A DNA stretch of 64,000 nucleotides from Chondrosia reniformis (taxonomy: Eukaryota; Porifera; Demospongiae; Chondrillida; Chondrillidae), in NCBI GenBank assembly GCA_947172415.1, contig OX359198.1:837401-901400 (forward strand), read 5' to 3'. A model generated the notes under the pieces. The model worked only from the letters and a program-made list of their open reading frames with translations, was not told where the DNA came from and searched no databases. This document shows, in pieces, positions 1 through 12,724 of this stretch. How positions within the stretch are numbered: the stretch's first letter is position 1; each line of letters opens with the position of its first letter. A program made the translations under genes and the position numbers.

Positions 1-351
1 TATATATATTGTAATAAATGCTGAATGAATATTATTTAGGGAATCATATCTATAAGCCTGTGTATATGTATACAGGCCGTAATGATATACCTAAGTTAAT
101 ATGATGCAAGTATATAGCTATTGACATAGCAATATGACTGACAGCTGCATGGGACGAATGGGAACACTATACACCGTACAGATCTGTATCTCCACGTGGA
201 GACAGCAAACTAAGCGATTACAAGTATATTACGTACAGTATAGTTACGTATAACTATAAAATTATGCCATATATGTATATATGTACGTAGCTCTCAACTG
301 TCACGTATACTAATTGTAATATTGTTTATATACAATACATTTAATCTTCTC
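1..351. other. 3' flank of R1, no gene seen
   Basis: AT-rich sequence downstream of the R1 stop codon. It lacks the conserved downstream block with the GTTCTC/GAGAAC motif seen after most other type-A genes. I see no exon or repeat. Confidence 0.5.
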
Positions 352-3300
352 TTAAGTTTTGTTCACTGCTGAGTACAGAATGTCAGCAGACTGAGGAGGA
401 ACTTCAGGTGGAGCTTCACTGTCACTGACTTCATCAGTTGAGGGCTCATAGTTAATCTCATCTGCTGGCATTTCACTTGTAGTTTGTTTTGTTATCTTCT
501 TCACCTTATTTGGTTGAGTATACAATAGTTCAGGATCAGGATTGACTATATACAAATTTTAAAACAAATTTCCTTTATTACATTCGGTATACTATTAGTT
601 ATATGTGTAACATACCAGCTGATCCTGAAGGCTGTTTTTGTGGCTTCCTTTCCTTATTAGGTTTAGCATATAGGAGATCAGGATCATCAACTGTGACTAT
701 GTATGTACACAGAATAATAATAATTCAGCTTCTGATCATGAATTACAAACATGATATATATACAATTTCACACCAGACATTGTTCATCAAAGGATTTTAT
801 ATAAACCTGAAGATTGTCCTGATTTCATATTTGGTTTAGTATACAAGTCTTCCACTTCATTGATTTCTGCATATAGAGACTCTGGATCTTTAACTGTCTT
901 GGACCCTGATTATAAATATAATCATGCATTGATTAAATATAAATAGATATATATACTACGTATATACTATAGGTATAAGCTATGTATGCATAGGTAAGTT
1001 TGGTCTTGTATATATTTGGTTGGGGACTGAAGTCCTATTAAATGCTGATCAATGATTGCCTCCCAGTCATCCAAGGTGACAAAGATTATCAAAAGAACTA
1101 GTTGTTTTCATTCTCCTTTGGACAGTGTGGTAGTGAGTTTGGATGACTGTCTTCAACTTATTAATTGGTCTCATAATAAGTGAAGATCTTAGTGAAAGGG
1201 TTTACTTATAATTACACTAAGTCTATGAAAAGGCTATGATATCAATAATCATTGCATGGTTGCCAATTAATAAGATTTTAGTCTCCCAACCACAATTTTT
1301 CACTTGGTTGGTTATATAAAATGTCTCTCGCTGATTACTTCTATATATATATGTAATCCACTCCTTGAGGGTTTAGGTAAGCAAAAGTATCAAATTTGCC
1401 AAAATATTCATAATCATAATTGATTTAGTTGAGCATCAGCAAAACTAAATATACAATTCAATTATGATTAACATACGCATATACGTACGTACATCTCTCA
1501 TATCCAGTACTTTTTGGGTTGGTTGTCCAGACTAAACGTTGCAATCGGTAACTTGTGACTACCATTTGAACAACCTTCCCACTAGAATGACGTCACCATG
1601 CATGCAGCGATAACCATTAACTTACGATTACCAATTGCAATGCCAGTCTGGATAACTGACCCAAAAAGTATATACTGTATACTTATTTGGTTTTGTGAGA
1701 TTACTTGTATTACAACTCTCTTCTACTTGTCTCATCGTTGGACTCCGGATTTCATCTAGATCACTATAAATATTCCTCACAAAATCATTATTTTGTTTCA
1801 TGTCTTCATATGCCAAATTATCTACGTCTTCTTTTGAAGTTTGAGGTTTCTGATTTTGATCATCAGTCAATTCTGCAAATGCAACTGGTGTGGAGTCTGA
1901 GGATGATTTCCAGTTTCTATAAGTTAACATGGATAGATACTACTAATGAAAGGATACTGACATGCAATCTATATGGTATACGTAGAAAAGAATCTATCAA
2001 AGTATAAAATTAAAGTCCTTAATTCCAAAATCATACTGTGATAGATGTACATATAAGGATTGAATTTGTTGTGTATCATGGGCGCCTGCCAATTATAGTA
2101 GCCTCTGGATATAATGGCTTCCCAGGTAAAATATGAATAGTACCTGATACCTGATATCTGAACCTGACATCTAATATCTGATGGGATATTGCATGCTTTT
2201 CCTATATCCTATTTAACTAACCTTTTTTTTATTTTAACTGCACAAATTGCACAGATACAGACAAATACAATGATTATGAGGCAGAAAAGACTTCCAATGA
2301 CCACTGCTATTATTAGTATCATTGGGTTGTTGTCATTCTTTGGCTGCTTATAATTAGTCATCACTGTGGACATATAACTGCTCCTGCTCTGTGATACACC
2401 TGCATTAAGTCAATTAATCAAGATTGATGTAATGATAGGTATGACAAATATGGAATTAGCGGTACATCTACAACATAATTAGTAACACACCATAATAATA
2501 TAAAGTACTGTAAGTTCCATTTATTGTACATATCAAATATCAAATAGTCCAGGAATCCCTATTATTCACTTCCTGATTAATCTATGTAACTTGACTCACT
2601 TGCAAAAGAATCATATGGACTACTTTCAAAAGGACAGTCTAACAAGCTGGAAGCTACATTAGTATAAAATGGCAAAATAAGATAATAACAAAATGATAGA
2701 AATGTCTAGTATAACCGATAAAAAATATTTTATGGACACTCTGCATATACATACATACTTTTGGACTCTGATACCATAGGATAGCTCATCTCCTTCTGAT
2801 GTATTGATATATCTGCATGTATACACATGACAATTAAGGTAGACCAACAACTGATTAATAGGATAATACTGCATGAACAGGAAGTGAAGTATTTGATCAT
2901 GATCCGTTATATGTATAATATAATATATGTTTTAGTTACTTACCTACAGTATAATTGACTATTGAAGCAGTGTCAGCAGTTAACGTATTATTAATAGTAG
3001 TTATATTTGTTCGTACTGTCACTCCACATGTGTACATTCCAGTATTTGATGATTGAAAAGAAGTTATAGTCAAATTGTAATATCCACTAGTATCTCCCTT
3101 GATACGTATGTTGTGTGAAGAGCTTCTAGTTAGTTCAATCATATCACTAGTCCATCTCTTCCATGCACTTATTCTTGAACAAGCCAATGTTACATTCTCT
3201 CCATGAGTGGCTGTGATTGTTAAATCAGTTGTGTTGCCTGGATATCCTACCAGTACACTAGTTGCACCATTTTCACTAGTCACTGTAACATATTAAAAGA

Positions 3301-3442
3301 GTATAACAAACGTGTCAGAGTAGTCTTACAGTTGGTGTGTCCATGCACATATCTGAAGTAATAAATATATACCTGACAGTGATTTCAGTGTTATAATTGA
3401 GACCAGGCAGCTGTATACTGCAGGTTTCATGTAGTACTGCAT
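352..3442 (-). CDS. R1: Ig-domain receptor, type-A (YxxP + ITIM-like) tail
   Basis: Predicted type I membrane receptor, 426 aa. Exons (minus strand): 3442-3373 signal peptide starting MQYYMKPAVYSC; 3282-2944 Ig domain (Cys in LACSR, Trp in AWKRW, Cys in MYTCGV); stalks 2812-2759 and 2653-2600; 2399-2222 TM (core ILIIAVVIGSLFCLIIIVFV); tail exons 1916-1705, 905-807, 696-616 and 545-352. Splice sites are GT-AG and the total, 1281 nt, is in frame. The Ig domain has several NxT/NxS sequons. Tail tyrosines: LAYEDM, IYSDL, SLYAEI (fits the ITIM consensus), LYTKP, LYAKP, LYTQP, INYEP and terminal ILYSAV (fits the ITIM consensus). Relative to R3 one YxxP-region exon is missing, apparently by a deletion that left a 70-nt intron between 545 and 616. 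Docking of SH2 proteins is inferred from the motifs. Confidence 0.82.
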
Positions 3443-4277
3443 GACTCCGGACTATATTTATATACAGTATTTGGATAAAAACTTTTGATTTAGTGAATTA
3501 TAAAATACAATTATTATATACTATAACTGTATATGCTTAATTTTTATTATAGCGACAGAGTTTATTAAACTTATGTACGCACATATCCCAAACTTACGTG
3601 AGGCAAAGTTTTTTAATTCAATTCAGAGATTTGAACTTAATACTCTGGTTATAGTCCTGAAGAAATTTCGGAGTATATTCAAATCGGTAGTAGTGCGTTC
3701 TTCATAGGATTCACTATAGAGCGTTACGCAAGCTTTATACGTAATTATAAACCAGGCTCCTATCGCGATAATATATCGATATTTTTCTCTTCCAACCCTA
3801 GGCCTCTAAGTATTACATAATGCATATATACTTACTCACATTCACTTTTACTTGACCATAAATACAACCTGTCATATTTCCTGGCCCATGGGTTATGTTG
3901 CTATTATACGTATATATATATATATTTTAGGTTTATGTTGAAGTATATTATCTTATTCTTATTCTTATATTCTTATTATTAATTTAAGTGCATCATGCAG
4001 CTGAGAATCAGGATGCTAAATATACTGTTAAGTTAAATTTTTATTTCATAAGAGATTATATAATTAATTATATAGAGTGCTCCATGTTCCTATTATACTA
4101 TAGATGCATCAAGCTCCATGCAACATTATACATAATGTAACAATGTATAGCCATATTGGTTAGCAACTATACACACAAACTTACTATAATCACTCTTTGA
4201 CAATTAACATGTACTGTAAATTAAATGTATATACACTTTGCCTATAGAGTAAAGATACATACTGACAAGTAATTACA
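3443..4277. other. R1-R2 intergenic with conserved 330-bp block
   Basis: Roughly 3585-3910 is one of five copies of a block that always lies 3' of a type-B tail and 5' of the next unit. On the minus strand it can read NITHGPGNMTGCI, followed by a GTAAGT donor. The rest is AT-rich with no other signal. Confidence 0.5.
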
Positions 4278-6688
4278 TCAAGGACTTTTAAGCTCTTCAA
4301 CTCTTTCATAAGCTGGGGATTGATGCATTTTAATTTCTTCACACTTCTTGCTTTGTTCATCTACTGCTTCATAGATGACTCTCTCTTGTCTCTCAGCATC
4401 TCTCTGCTTCCTCTTATAACAACATAAATAAGTGAGGATTGACCAAATGATGCTGGTAATGAGAACAGAGATTACTGCAGTTGCTATTATTGAGATTGAT
4501 AGGATGGCTCCCAGATCATAACTCACTGATCCAGTGGCTATAGGTACATGTATATTTAATAGAAATCTATAATAAATAATGGTTGAAATATGTCGTATTA
4601 AACGTACTAGAATTTGAACTAACAGAATGATTGTATAACTCATGTTCATTTTTTCAGAAAATATTTATGCAGAATTGAAACACAGACATGACATAACTAA
4701 CCTTTCAATATGGTAAATGATGTTGATATACCTGTACATATATAAACGATAATAATATTATGGGTTAGAGTTAGGGTTAGGGCTAGCAACTAAGCATAAA
4801 CTTTACTCCAACTCAGGATTATACTTCAGCTATATAGTCCAGTAGACTTATAGAAAGACAAGCTGAAAGGGTACTTTGAATTCATGCCAGCGGATATACC
4901 CTGAGAGGGAGTACTAAGAACATCAAGGCCAGAGGAAAGTATAAAGATTTATCTCTTATATGTACATATGTTAAAGGCCTTGGTGCAATGATCTTCAGAG
5001 CTTGCTAGAAGATGGGATTCTAAACCATGTTCACAATACAGAGATCACTAGGGGTTGAGACCAAATAAAAAAGTTGGGACATGTACAAGGTGCATGTGTC
5101 CGACACATGCAGGGATGCATTGTGTATATACTGTATATAGTTATAAAAGACCATTACATACCCAATGCATCAGTTTCTGGAGAAGACTCTCAGGTTAGAA
5201 ACATTCAATCAGAAAATTTAACCCCAAACTGTGGTTTAAGATGCTCAAAGGAGTCAAAAAATGTACAAAATATTAGCGTGACACAATTTGAAGAATCCAT
5301 ATGTTATTATACAGCTATACAGAATATAGAATATGCAGTTTGCATGTATGCCCATTTACATATATAAAGTGATCATGATCTCTGCATAGACATGTATGTA
5401 GTATATGAAAAATCTAAGATACCATTTTCCTACATGCTATATGCCTATTCTGTAAAAAGAGCCTATAGGGGAACTAAACCTAAAGAGAGCTTTAGATGAA
5501 GATACAGTAGTCTTTTCTTCCTTCTTTTCCCTTCTTTCATCTTCTTCTCCACTGGGTCAGACAGCCGTTTCTGGGAATTCCACCCTTCATCAGTGATCCT
5601 GGGAGTCTTTGTCTTTTTCTTTATCTTGATCTTCTGTGAATCCTTGTATATCTTATCTATATATGTATATCTTACTCCAAGGGAATGGCACTGTATATAA
5701 GACCCAATTAAGATGTATATGTAATTTGCACGACCTGTATGGAGTATATACTAACTTAAAGTTAATTCTATATACATCTATTTGTTATACTTTGAATAAT
5801 TATCTATGGAGCTCCCAGAAAGGATTCCAGGATCACTGATAAGGGTGTGTATATGAATATATGTCATTCACATATATACAGTATTACATACTCCATGCAA
5901 GAATATATGTATATATATGTGTATACAATGGACAATTTTATTGTTGCATACATACTTTTGGACTCCGGTACCATTGTATAGCTTATCTCCTTCTGATATC
6001 GATGTATTGATATATCTGCAAAATATTATAGAACTTGTAATTTTGATATAAACTTTGCTTATATAGTGTATATTTAAATGATCTGATAATGAGGGCATTG
6101 TCTACCATATGCAGTGATAATAACTGATTAATACGATATACTGCATGAACAAGTTTTTCCGGAAAGGAAGTTTTAGTTACTTACCTACAGTATAATTGAC
6201 TATTGAAGCAGTGTCAGCAGTTAACGTATTATCAATTTTAGTTATATTAGTTCGTACTGTCACTCCACATGTGTACATTCCAGTATTTGATGATTGAAAA
6301 GAAGTTATAGTCAAATTGTTATATCCTTTACCTTCCTTGATACGTATATTGTGTGAAGAGCTTCTAGTTATTTCATTCATATCACTAGTCCATCTCTTCC
6401 ATGCCATGTTTCTGGAACACATCAAAGTTACATTCTTTCCATGAGTGGCTGTGATTGTTATATCAGTTGTGTTGCCTGGATATCCTACCAGTACACTAGT
6501 TGTACCATTTTCACTAGTCACTGTAACATATTAAAAGAGTATAATAAACGTGTCAGAGGAGTTGTATATATATACAGTTAGTGTGTCCATGCACATATCT
6601 AAAGTAATGAATATATACCTGACAGTGATTTCAGTGTTATAATTGAGACCAGGCAGCTGTATATTGCAGGTTTTGTGTAGTACTGCAT
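4278..6688 (-). CDS. R2: Ig-domain receptor, type-B (two YxxV) tail
   Basis: Predicted 251-aa receptor. Exons: 6688-6619 signal peptide (MQYYTKPAIYSCLVSIITL); 6520-6185 Ig domain (CSR, AWKRW, MYTCGV); 6015-5956 stalk (ISIHRYQKEISYTM); 4731-4702 a 30-nt microexon (SISTSFTILK); 4537-4278 TM plus tail. All junctions are phase 1 and the sum, 756 nt, is in frame. The tail reads VIYEAV, which fits the ITIM consensus [SILV]xYxx[ILV], then AYERV 21 residues on. Basic residues (KRKQRDAERQ) follow the membrane segment. SHP-type phosphatase recruitment would be the default expectation for such a pair; that is inference. A 1.2-kb intron (4732-5955) contains a diverged single unit of the minisatellite that expanded in R5. 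Confidence 0.8.
4732..5955. other. Long R2 intron with repeat-like segments
   Basis: Holds segments recurring in the equivalent introns of R5 and R10: one around 5215-5260 with a CCCAAACTGTGGTTTAAGATG core, and one around 5540-5610 with CAGCCGTTTCTGGGAATTCC-like sequence, which also recurs near 55640. At 4764-4790 there are two adjacent TTAGGG units, too few to be meaningful. No exon compatible with the phase-1 frame was found. Confidence 0.4.
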
Positions 6689-7770
6689 GACTCCGGACTA
6701 TATTTATATACAGTATTTGCATGTAAACTTTTCATTAAATTTGTTGAATAATACAAGCTTTATATATTATTTGCACTACGTATATAGTCTCTAAATATAA
6801 AAGAGTATATATATGTGTGTGTATATACATTTTGCATGTCCCTATGTTTTAGAATTTGTACATAATACCTGATGACAGTTATTTCAATGTTTTAATTGAG
6901 AATTGAGACACACAGAAACCTAGCTTCCATTCAGTGAATTATACAATAATAAAATTATTACATTTGGCTATAAGATCAAAAGTTTTAGTTATCCACACAC
7001 ATTATAAGCCCTGAAATGATTAATATATATCTTTATAAGACCCCAAACTATATATACTCACTAAATAGGTTGAGTTCTTATATTTTAGGCTAGCAACAGA
7101 GTTTAACTGTATATGTAGTGAAACTGTTCTTACCTTCAAGGTTGTCAACTATTAGTGCAAACTGAGTAAGATTAGAGCAGAATGTTGCTCATACAAATTA
7201 CTTTCTCAGAGCATTAGATGAAATGATACAATAAATTACTGTATACGTATTTGTGAAGGATTCTTTTCCTATAATAACTTCCTTTTTGAAACTTCCTGTG
7301 TGGTTGGCATGTATACGGGTATAGAAAATGTATAATGCATAATCTAGTGGACTAATTTTCACTACTACATAAAAATAATAACATACAAAAGAAACTAGCA
7401 CTAGGCCAGACTGGGCCCATGAGTCACTAATAAAGTTTTAATTACAGTTTATTGTTTATGTCGGTGGGTAGATAGACCTGGGTGATTATATCTGGTCTTT
7501 GCTCCTACGTATATATGGTCCAAGACATATATGTTCCAACTGGTTTTCATTGGCCATATTATATATGAAATATACATATATGTACATATAATATATATCT
7601 ACGGATATATAGATAGAGATATAGATAAAGATAAAGAGATACATATTATACCATGTGTATTTCTTTTAGAGAACATATATGCATAGTACAGTTACTGTAA
7701 TTTTAATTGTTGCATGATATTAACTGTATTTGTTTAAAATGTATAGTCTAAGAGTATATTTCATCTTCTC
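6689..7770. other. R2 5' region with conserved non-coding first exon
   Basis: A conserved minus-strand segment ending in the donor CCTTGAAG|GTAAGA (last exon base 7134) lies about 450 bp upstream of the R2 signal-peptide exon. The same segment occurs with last exon base at 15646, 24787, 34528, 39390, 45615, 52641 and 57721. It has no shared ATG frame, so a 5' UTR exon is the best reading. The remainder (7200-7770) is AT-rich and includes the R3 downstream block with TTCTTTTAGAGAAC near 7663. Confidence 0.45.
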
Positions 7771-10700
7771 TTAAGTTTTGTTCACTGCTGAGTACAGAAT
7801 GTCAGCAGACTGAGGAGGAACTTCAGGTGGAGCTTCACTTTCACTGACTTCATCAGTTGAGGGCTCATAGTTAATCTCATCTGCTGGTATTTCACTTGTA
7901 GTTTGTTTTGTTATCTTCTTCACCTTATTTGGTTGAGTATACAACAGTTCAAGATCAGGATTGACTATATACAAATTTTAAAACAAATTTCCATATTCAG
8001 TTTGAATTCATTACATTTCTAAAAACTGTATACAGAACATTAGACTACTGTAGATTCAAATACTATATATATACTAAACAATGTGCATGTAGGGACCAGT
8101 AAAATTAATGTATTAAATAATTACGTAGAGCCACGTATATAAATTAATTGGTATGCACAATAACATTGGTGGATATTGTGTATGTTATTTTGTACCTGAA
8201 GGTAACTGAGATGATTTCTTTTCCCTGCTAGGTTTATAATTAGCATAATATATTTCAGGATTCTCAAGTGTGACTACATGAATTATTTAATATATGATAA
8301 ACGTATTATCATTGAAATGATTATATATATATAATACTTGCAGCCACATTTAAGTTATAATTAACCTTTTTAAAAGGATCATCTTTTGATTTTTAGAGTA
8401 TCTAAAGACACTGTTTTGTTTTCTCTTTTTGATTGTCAAATGTTTTGACCCTGAGGGTCTTCTTCTTCAGTCTAAAAGTCAAATAATGATCCTTTCAAAA
8501 GATAAGTTAGATGCAGTTATAAGAAATCCTTATTCTATTACATACGGTATGCTATTAGTTATATGTGTAACATACCAGCTGATCCTGAAGGCTGTTGTTG
8601 TGGCTTCCTTTCCTTATTAGGCTTAGCATATAGGAGATCAGGATCATCAACTGTGACTATGTATGTACACAGAATAATAATAATTCAGCTTTTGATCATG
8701 AATTTCATGATATATATACAATTTCACACCAGACATTGTTCATCAAAGGAGTTTATATAAACCTGAAGATTGTCCTGATTTCATATTCGGTTTAGTATAC
8801 AAGTCTTCCACTTCATTGATTTCTGCAAATAGAGACTCTGGATCTTTAACTGTCTTGGACCCTGATTATATATATAATCATGCATTGTTTAAATATAAAT
8901 AGATACACCTACGTATATATATACTAGGTATAAGCTATGCATGCATAGGGAAGTTTGGTCTTGATTGGGGAGTGAAGTCCTATTAAATACTGATCAATGG
9001 TTGCCTCCCAGTCATCCAAGGTGACAAAGATTATCAAAAGAACTAGTTGTTTTCATTCTCCTTTGGACAGTGTGGTAGTGAGTTTGGATGACTGTCTTCA
9101 ACTTATTAATTGGTCTCATAATAAGTGAAGATATGATGGTTCAAGGCTATAATACCTATATAGTCTAGACTGAGAGGTTATAGTGAAAGTATATACTAAG
9201 TCTATGAAAAGGCTAGGATATCAATAGTCATTGCATGGTTGCCAATTAATAAGACTTCAGTTTTCCAACCACAATTTTGGCAAGGTTAACCTACACATAT
9301 GCATAATTGAATTAGTTGATCACCAGCTGCAAAACTAATATACAATTCAATTATGATTATCATCAATGTAACATATAAATATATGCATCCCTCAAATACA
9401 TACATTACGTTTTGAGTCGGTTGTCCAGACCAGACATTGCAATCGGACTGGTAACTTGCAATGTCGACTACCATTAACAAACTTTCCCACTAGAATGACA
9501 TCACCATGCATACGGCAATAACCTTTTACAATTGCCAATTGCAATGTCCAGTCTGGATAACTGACCCAAAAAGTATATATATACTTTATACTTATTTGGT
9601 TTTGTGAGATTACTTGTATTACAACTCTCTTCTACTTGTCTCATCGTTGGACTCCGGATTTCTTCTAGATCACTGCAAACATTCTTCACAAAATCATTAT
9701 TTTGTTTCATGTCTTCATATGCCAAATTATCTACGTCTTCTTTTGAAGTTTGAGGTTTCTGATTTTGATCATCAGTTAAATCTCCAAATGCAACTGGTGC
9801 GGAGTCTGAGGAAGATTTCCAGTGTCTGTAAGTTAACATGGATAGATATTACTAATGAAAGGATATACTGACATGCAAGATCACCTTAAAATTGTGGTTT
9901 TTTGTATATATGTAGATGGAAATTAGAAAAACTACCAAAGTAAACTTATATAATTCCAAAATCAAACTGTGATAGATGTGCATATAAGGAATGAATTTGT
10001 ATCGTACCATGCACATTCATGGGTAATTGCATGCTTTTCCTATATCCTATTTAACTAACCTTTTTTTTATTTTAACTGCACAAATTGCACAGATACAGAC
10101 AAATACAATGATTATGAGGCAGAAAAGACTTCCAATGACCACTGCTATTATTAGTATCATTGGGTTGTTGTCATTCTTTGGCTGCTTAGTTATCATGATA
10201 GAAATGTCTATAGACCCAATATAATATAGTTTACATGATTTTATGTACACTATGGATATGCATATACGTACATACTTTTGGACGCTGGTATCATTGTATA
10301 GCTCATCTCCTTCTGATGTATTGATATACCTGCACGAGTACACATGTATATACATACGTATATGTGCAATTAGAGTAGACCTTATAATTCAGAATGCTAG
10401 ATGCAAAATATGTTATAACTTGTAATTTGATATATATTTATATATATGATCTGATAATGGTCTACCATATATGCAGTGATATATACTGCATGAACAAGTT
10501 TTTACAGGAAGTGAAGCATTTTTTTGTTATTGGCAGTTTAGTCGCTGAAGTCCTTTGCTTTTTTATCCATTTCATCCTGGGCTGCCAAAATGCCATGGTG
10601 TAATGCAGTATAGCCCATTGCCTTGGATTTCTACTGAAATGTAACTGTACTTAGTCTCAACCATATATATATAATATTTAGGTTATATGAATGTATATAC

Positions 10701-11235
10701 ATTATACAATATACGTACATATGTTCTATATGCAGAGGTCAAAACACTTACCTACATTATAATTGACTATTGAAGCAGTGTCAGCAGTTAACGTATTATT
10801 AGTAGTAGTTTCATTAGTTCGTACTGTCACTCCACATGTGTACATTCCAGTATTTGATGATTGAAAAGAAGTTATAGTCAAATTGAAATATCCTTTACCT
10901 CCCTTGATACGTATGTTGTGTGAAGAGCTTTTAGTTAGTTCATTCATATCACTAGTCCATCTCTTCCATGCAATTGTTCTTGAACACACCAATGTTACAT
11001 TCTCCCCAATAGTGGCTGTGATTGTTATATCAGTTGTGTTGCTTGGATATCCTACCAGTACACTAGTTGCACCATTTACACTAGTCACTAAAACATAATA
11101 ATAAAGAGTATGTGTCATGCAGAGCAGGCATTTGATATGTCATATATTGTATATAAATTTACCTGATGACAGTGATTTCAGTGTTATAATTGAGACCAGC
11201 CAGCTGTATATCGAAGATTTCGTGTAGTACTGCAT
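7771..11235 (-). CDS. R3: Ig-domain receptor, type-A tail
   Basis: Predicted 424-aa receptor. Exons: 11235-11163 signal peptide (MQYYTKSSIYSWLVSIITL); 11087-10752 Ig; 10329-10276 stalk; 10207-10060 TM; tail 9825-9614, 8861-8763, 8656-8576, 8273-8196, 7964-7771. The sum, 1275 nt, is in frame. The tail keeps LYTKP, LYAKP, LYTQP, INYEP and terminal ILYSAV. The motif that is SLYAEI in R1 reads SLFAEI here, so its tyrosine has become phenylalanine. The 8273-8196 exon carries YYANYKPS in place of a plain YAKP. The intron between the Ig and stalk exons holds an ankyrin-like remnant (10510-10620). Confidence 0.82.
10510..10620 (-). pseudogene. Ankyrin-repeat-like remnant inside an R3 intron
   Basis: On the minus strand a short open frame reads GYTALHHGILAAQDEMDKKA and then stops. 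The G-TALH pattern is typical of ankyrin repeats. A decayed copy lies in the matching intron of R8 (28930-29045), so the insertion predates the block duplication. It is too short for certainty and could be chance. Confidence 0.3.
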
Positions 11236-12724
11236 GACTTTGGACTATATTTACATACAGTATTTGCATATTAATCATATAACTTTATATTTAGTGAATT
11301 ATAAAATGATAATTCAAAACTTCAGTTATTCAGGTCCCGAAATGATAATTATAAATTTATAGAGGGTTTAACATGTACCGCATATGTATAAGGTATAAAA
11401 CGTATATACGCACATATTCGAAACTTACATGTGGTAGTTTTGAGATTTGAACTTTATACGCTGGTTATAGTCCTCGAATCCGTTGCTTATCCTAAAATGA
11501 AGAATATTCTGGAGTAAATTCTAATTGGTACGTAGTTCCGTGACTGGTTATAAAATGTGTTCTTCATAGGACACACCTGGGACCACTATAGAGCTTCCCC
11601 GCAAGGTATAAACCCAGGCTCCTATATAATCGTAGATAATTTAATATATACATCGATAATATTATGCGTATACCTTTAATTTAATTAACCCCTAAATACA
11701 TTCTGTCATATTTCCTGGCCCATGGGTACCGGTAATGTTGCTACACGTATATGGATTTAAGTTTATATATGTTCCCATGGCCAGTCTGAACGGGGGTTAG
11801 GGGGGGTGGAGGTCCTTAAGCCAAGCCCCTGACTCTCCTCTGAAAGTGGCCAAGAAATGTGCTCTGGATGTGGGTTCTGAGGATTCTTCCAGGAGGGCTT
11901 GCAGGGCCACGATTTGATGGGAACTATAGTCCCAGGATTTTTGTTTGGAAGTAGTAGGGGAGGTTAGGGGGTCTTCGTTGTGGCCCAATTTCCAGGATGA
12001 AAGAGTCTCTTCCCTGTGAGGTGGAGGTGCATGCATCCTTCAGGCTGAGAGGGAGTAGTTGGTGTGTTAGGAGTGGAGTCAGCAGTAGAGGCCAAAACGG
12101 CAGAGGGTGCAAGTATAGCTATGTTGAGAATGCTCACCTGACTGAATGGGAGGGAGGCCTGGTGCAGACCTAGGGTTCTGTCATCCAGGTACCAGATGTT
12201 CAGTGCTGAGTTCACATTGACCATGCATCACAGACTGGATGGTAATGCAGAAAAGAAGGGTGTTCAAAGGGTCACCCTGTTTCCGGGATGTTCTCCTGAA
12301 CAGCGAGGAACATCTTGTCGCGGTGGAGGCTGTTGAAAGCATTCTTAAAGTCTATCAGGTGGTCATTTTCAAGTTATACATCAATGATTTGGATAATATA
12401 GCTATATAGAATATACATTCTCACTATATATTAACTTCTTATAGTAGTTTATAATGCAGAGCTAAATTTCTAAACCTCACTGCTCAGATAAATGAGGAAT
12501 TCCATATTTAGTAATCCACTGAATATATACGTATATAGCTACTGAACTTGTGACATGTATTGTATACATGTGTATATCACTAAAAAGAGCTGATTGCATA
12601 ATATTATGTGCAACATAAGAACATCTGTTTAACTGCACATGCAGTCACGTGCACATGCAGTACTAGTGAATGAATTGCATGACTAAATATATATTGTTTT
12701 GTGAACTGTACATGTAAACTCAGT
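11236..12724. other. R3-R4 intergenic
   Basis: Holds a copy of the 330-bp conserved block (about 11425-11740) and a retrotransposon fragment (11785-12370). The block is decayed here: the NITHG segment runs into a stop. 12380-12724 is AT-rich R4 3' flank, closely matched at 31190-31503. Confidence 0.5.
11785..12370 (-). mobile_element. Degenerate non-LTR reverse-transcriptase fragment, copy 1
   Basis: GC-richer than its surroundings. On the minus strand it has a SALNIWYLDDRTLG segment (the YLDD matches the RT catalytic motif C) and, further 5', remnants of the DFKNAFN motif. Stops and frameshifts interrupt it. It lacks part of the sequence present in copy 2 (30180-31190). Both copies occupy the same position relative to R4 and R9, so they moved with the segmental duplication. 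Confidence 0.65.

Noticed and set aside
616..696. Grb2-type docking site in YAKPN
   Set aside because: Grb2 SH2 needs Asn at +2; here Asn is at +4 and Pro is at +3.
807..905. Canonical ITAM in the SLYAEI/LYTKP pair
   Set aside because: Spacing is right (six residues) but the second motif is YxxP, not YxxL/I.
1705..1916. Donor after the TKPNK extension of the first tail exon
   Set aside because: It gives phase 2 and a stop in the next exon. The earlier donor after ACA-A matches R6, R13 and R15 and restores frame.
2759..2812. Stalk exon in the YINTSEGDEL frame
   Set aside because: Phase-1 splicing from the Ig exon forces the ISIHQKEMSY frame, which keeps the whole message open.
3373..3442. 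Reading the first exon as a domain segment (IQLPGLNYNTEITV frame)
   Set aside because: That frame looks like an Fn3 strand but leaves the phase-1 junction unmatched. The frame with MQYYMKPAVYSC gives a signal peptide and correct phase in every copy.
4764..4790. Interstitial telomere repeat
   Set aside because: Only about two TTAGGG units; too short to interpret.
11797..12036. Pro/Ser-rich minus-strand ORFs as genes
   Set aside because: They belong to the GC-rich retrotransposon fragment and are not conserved in frame between the two copies.
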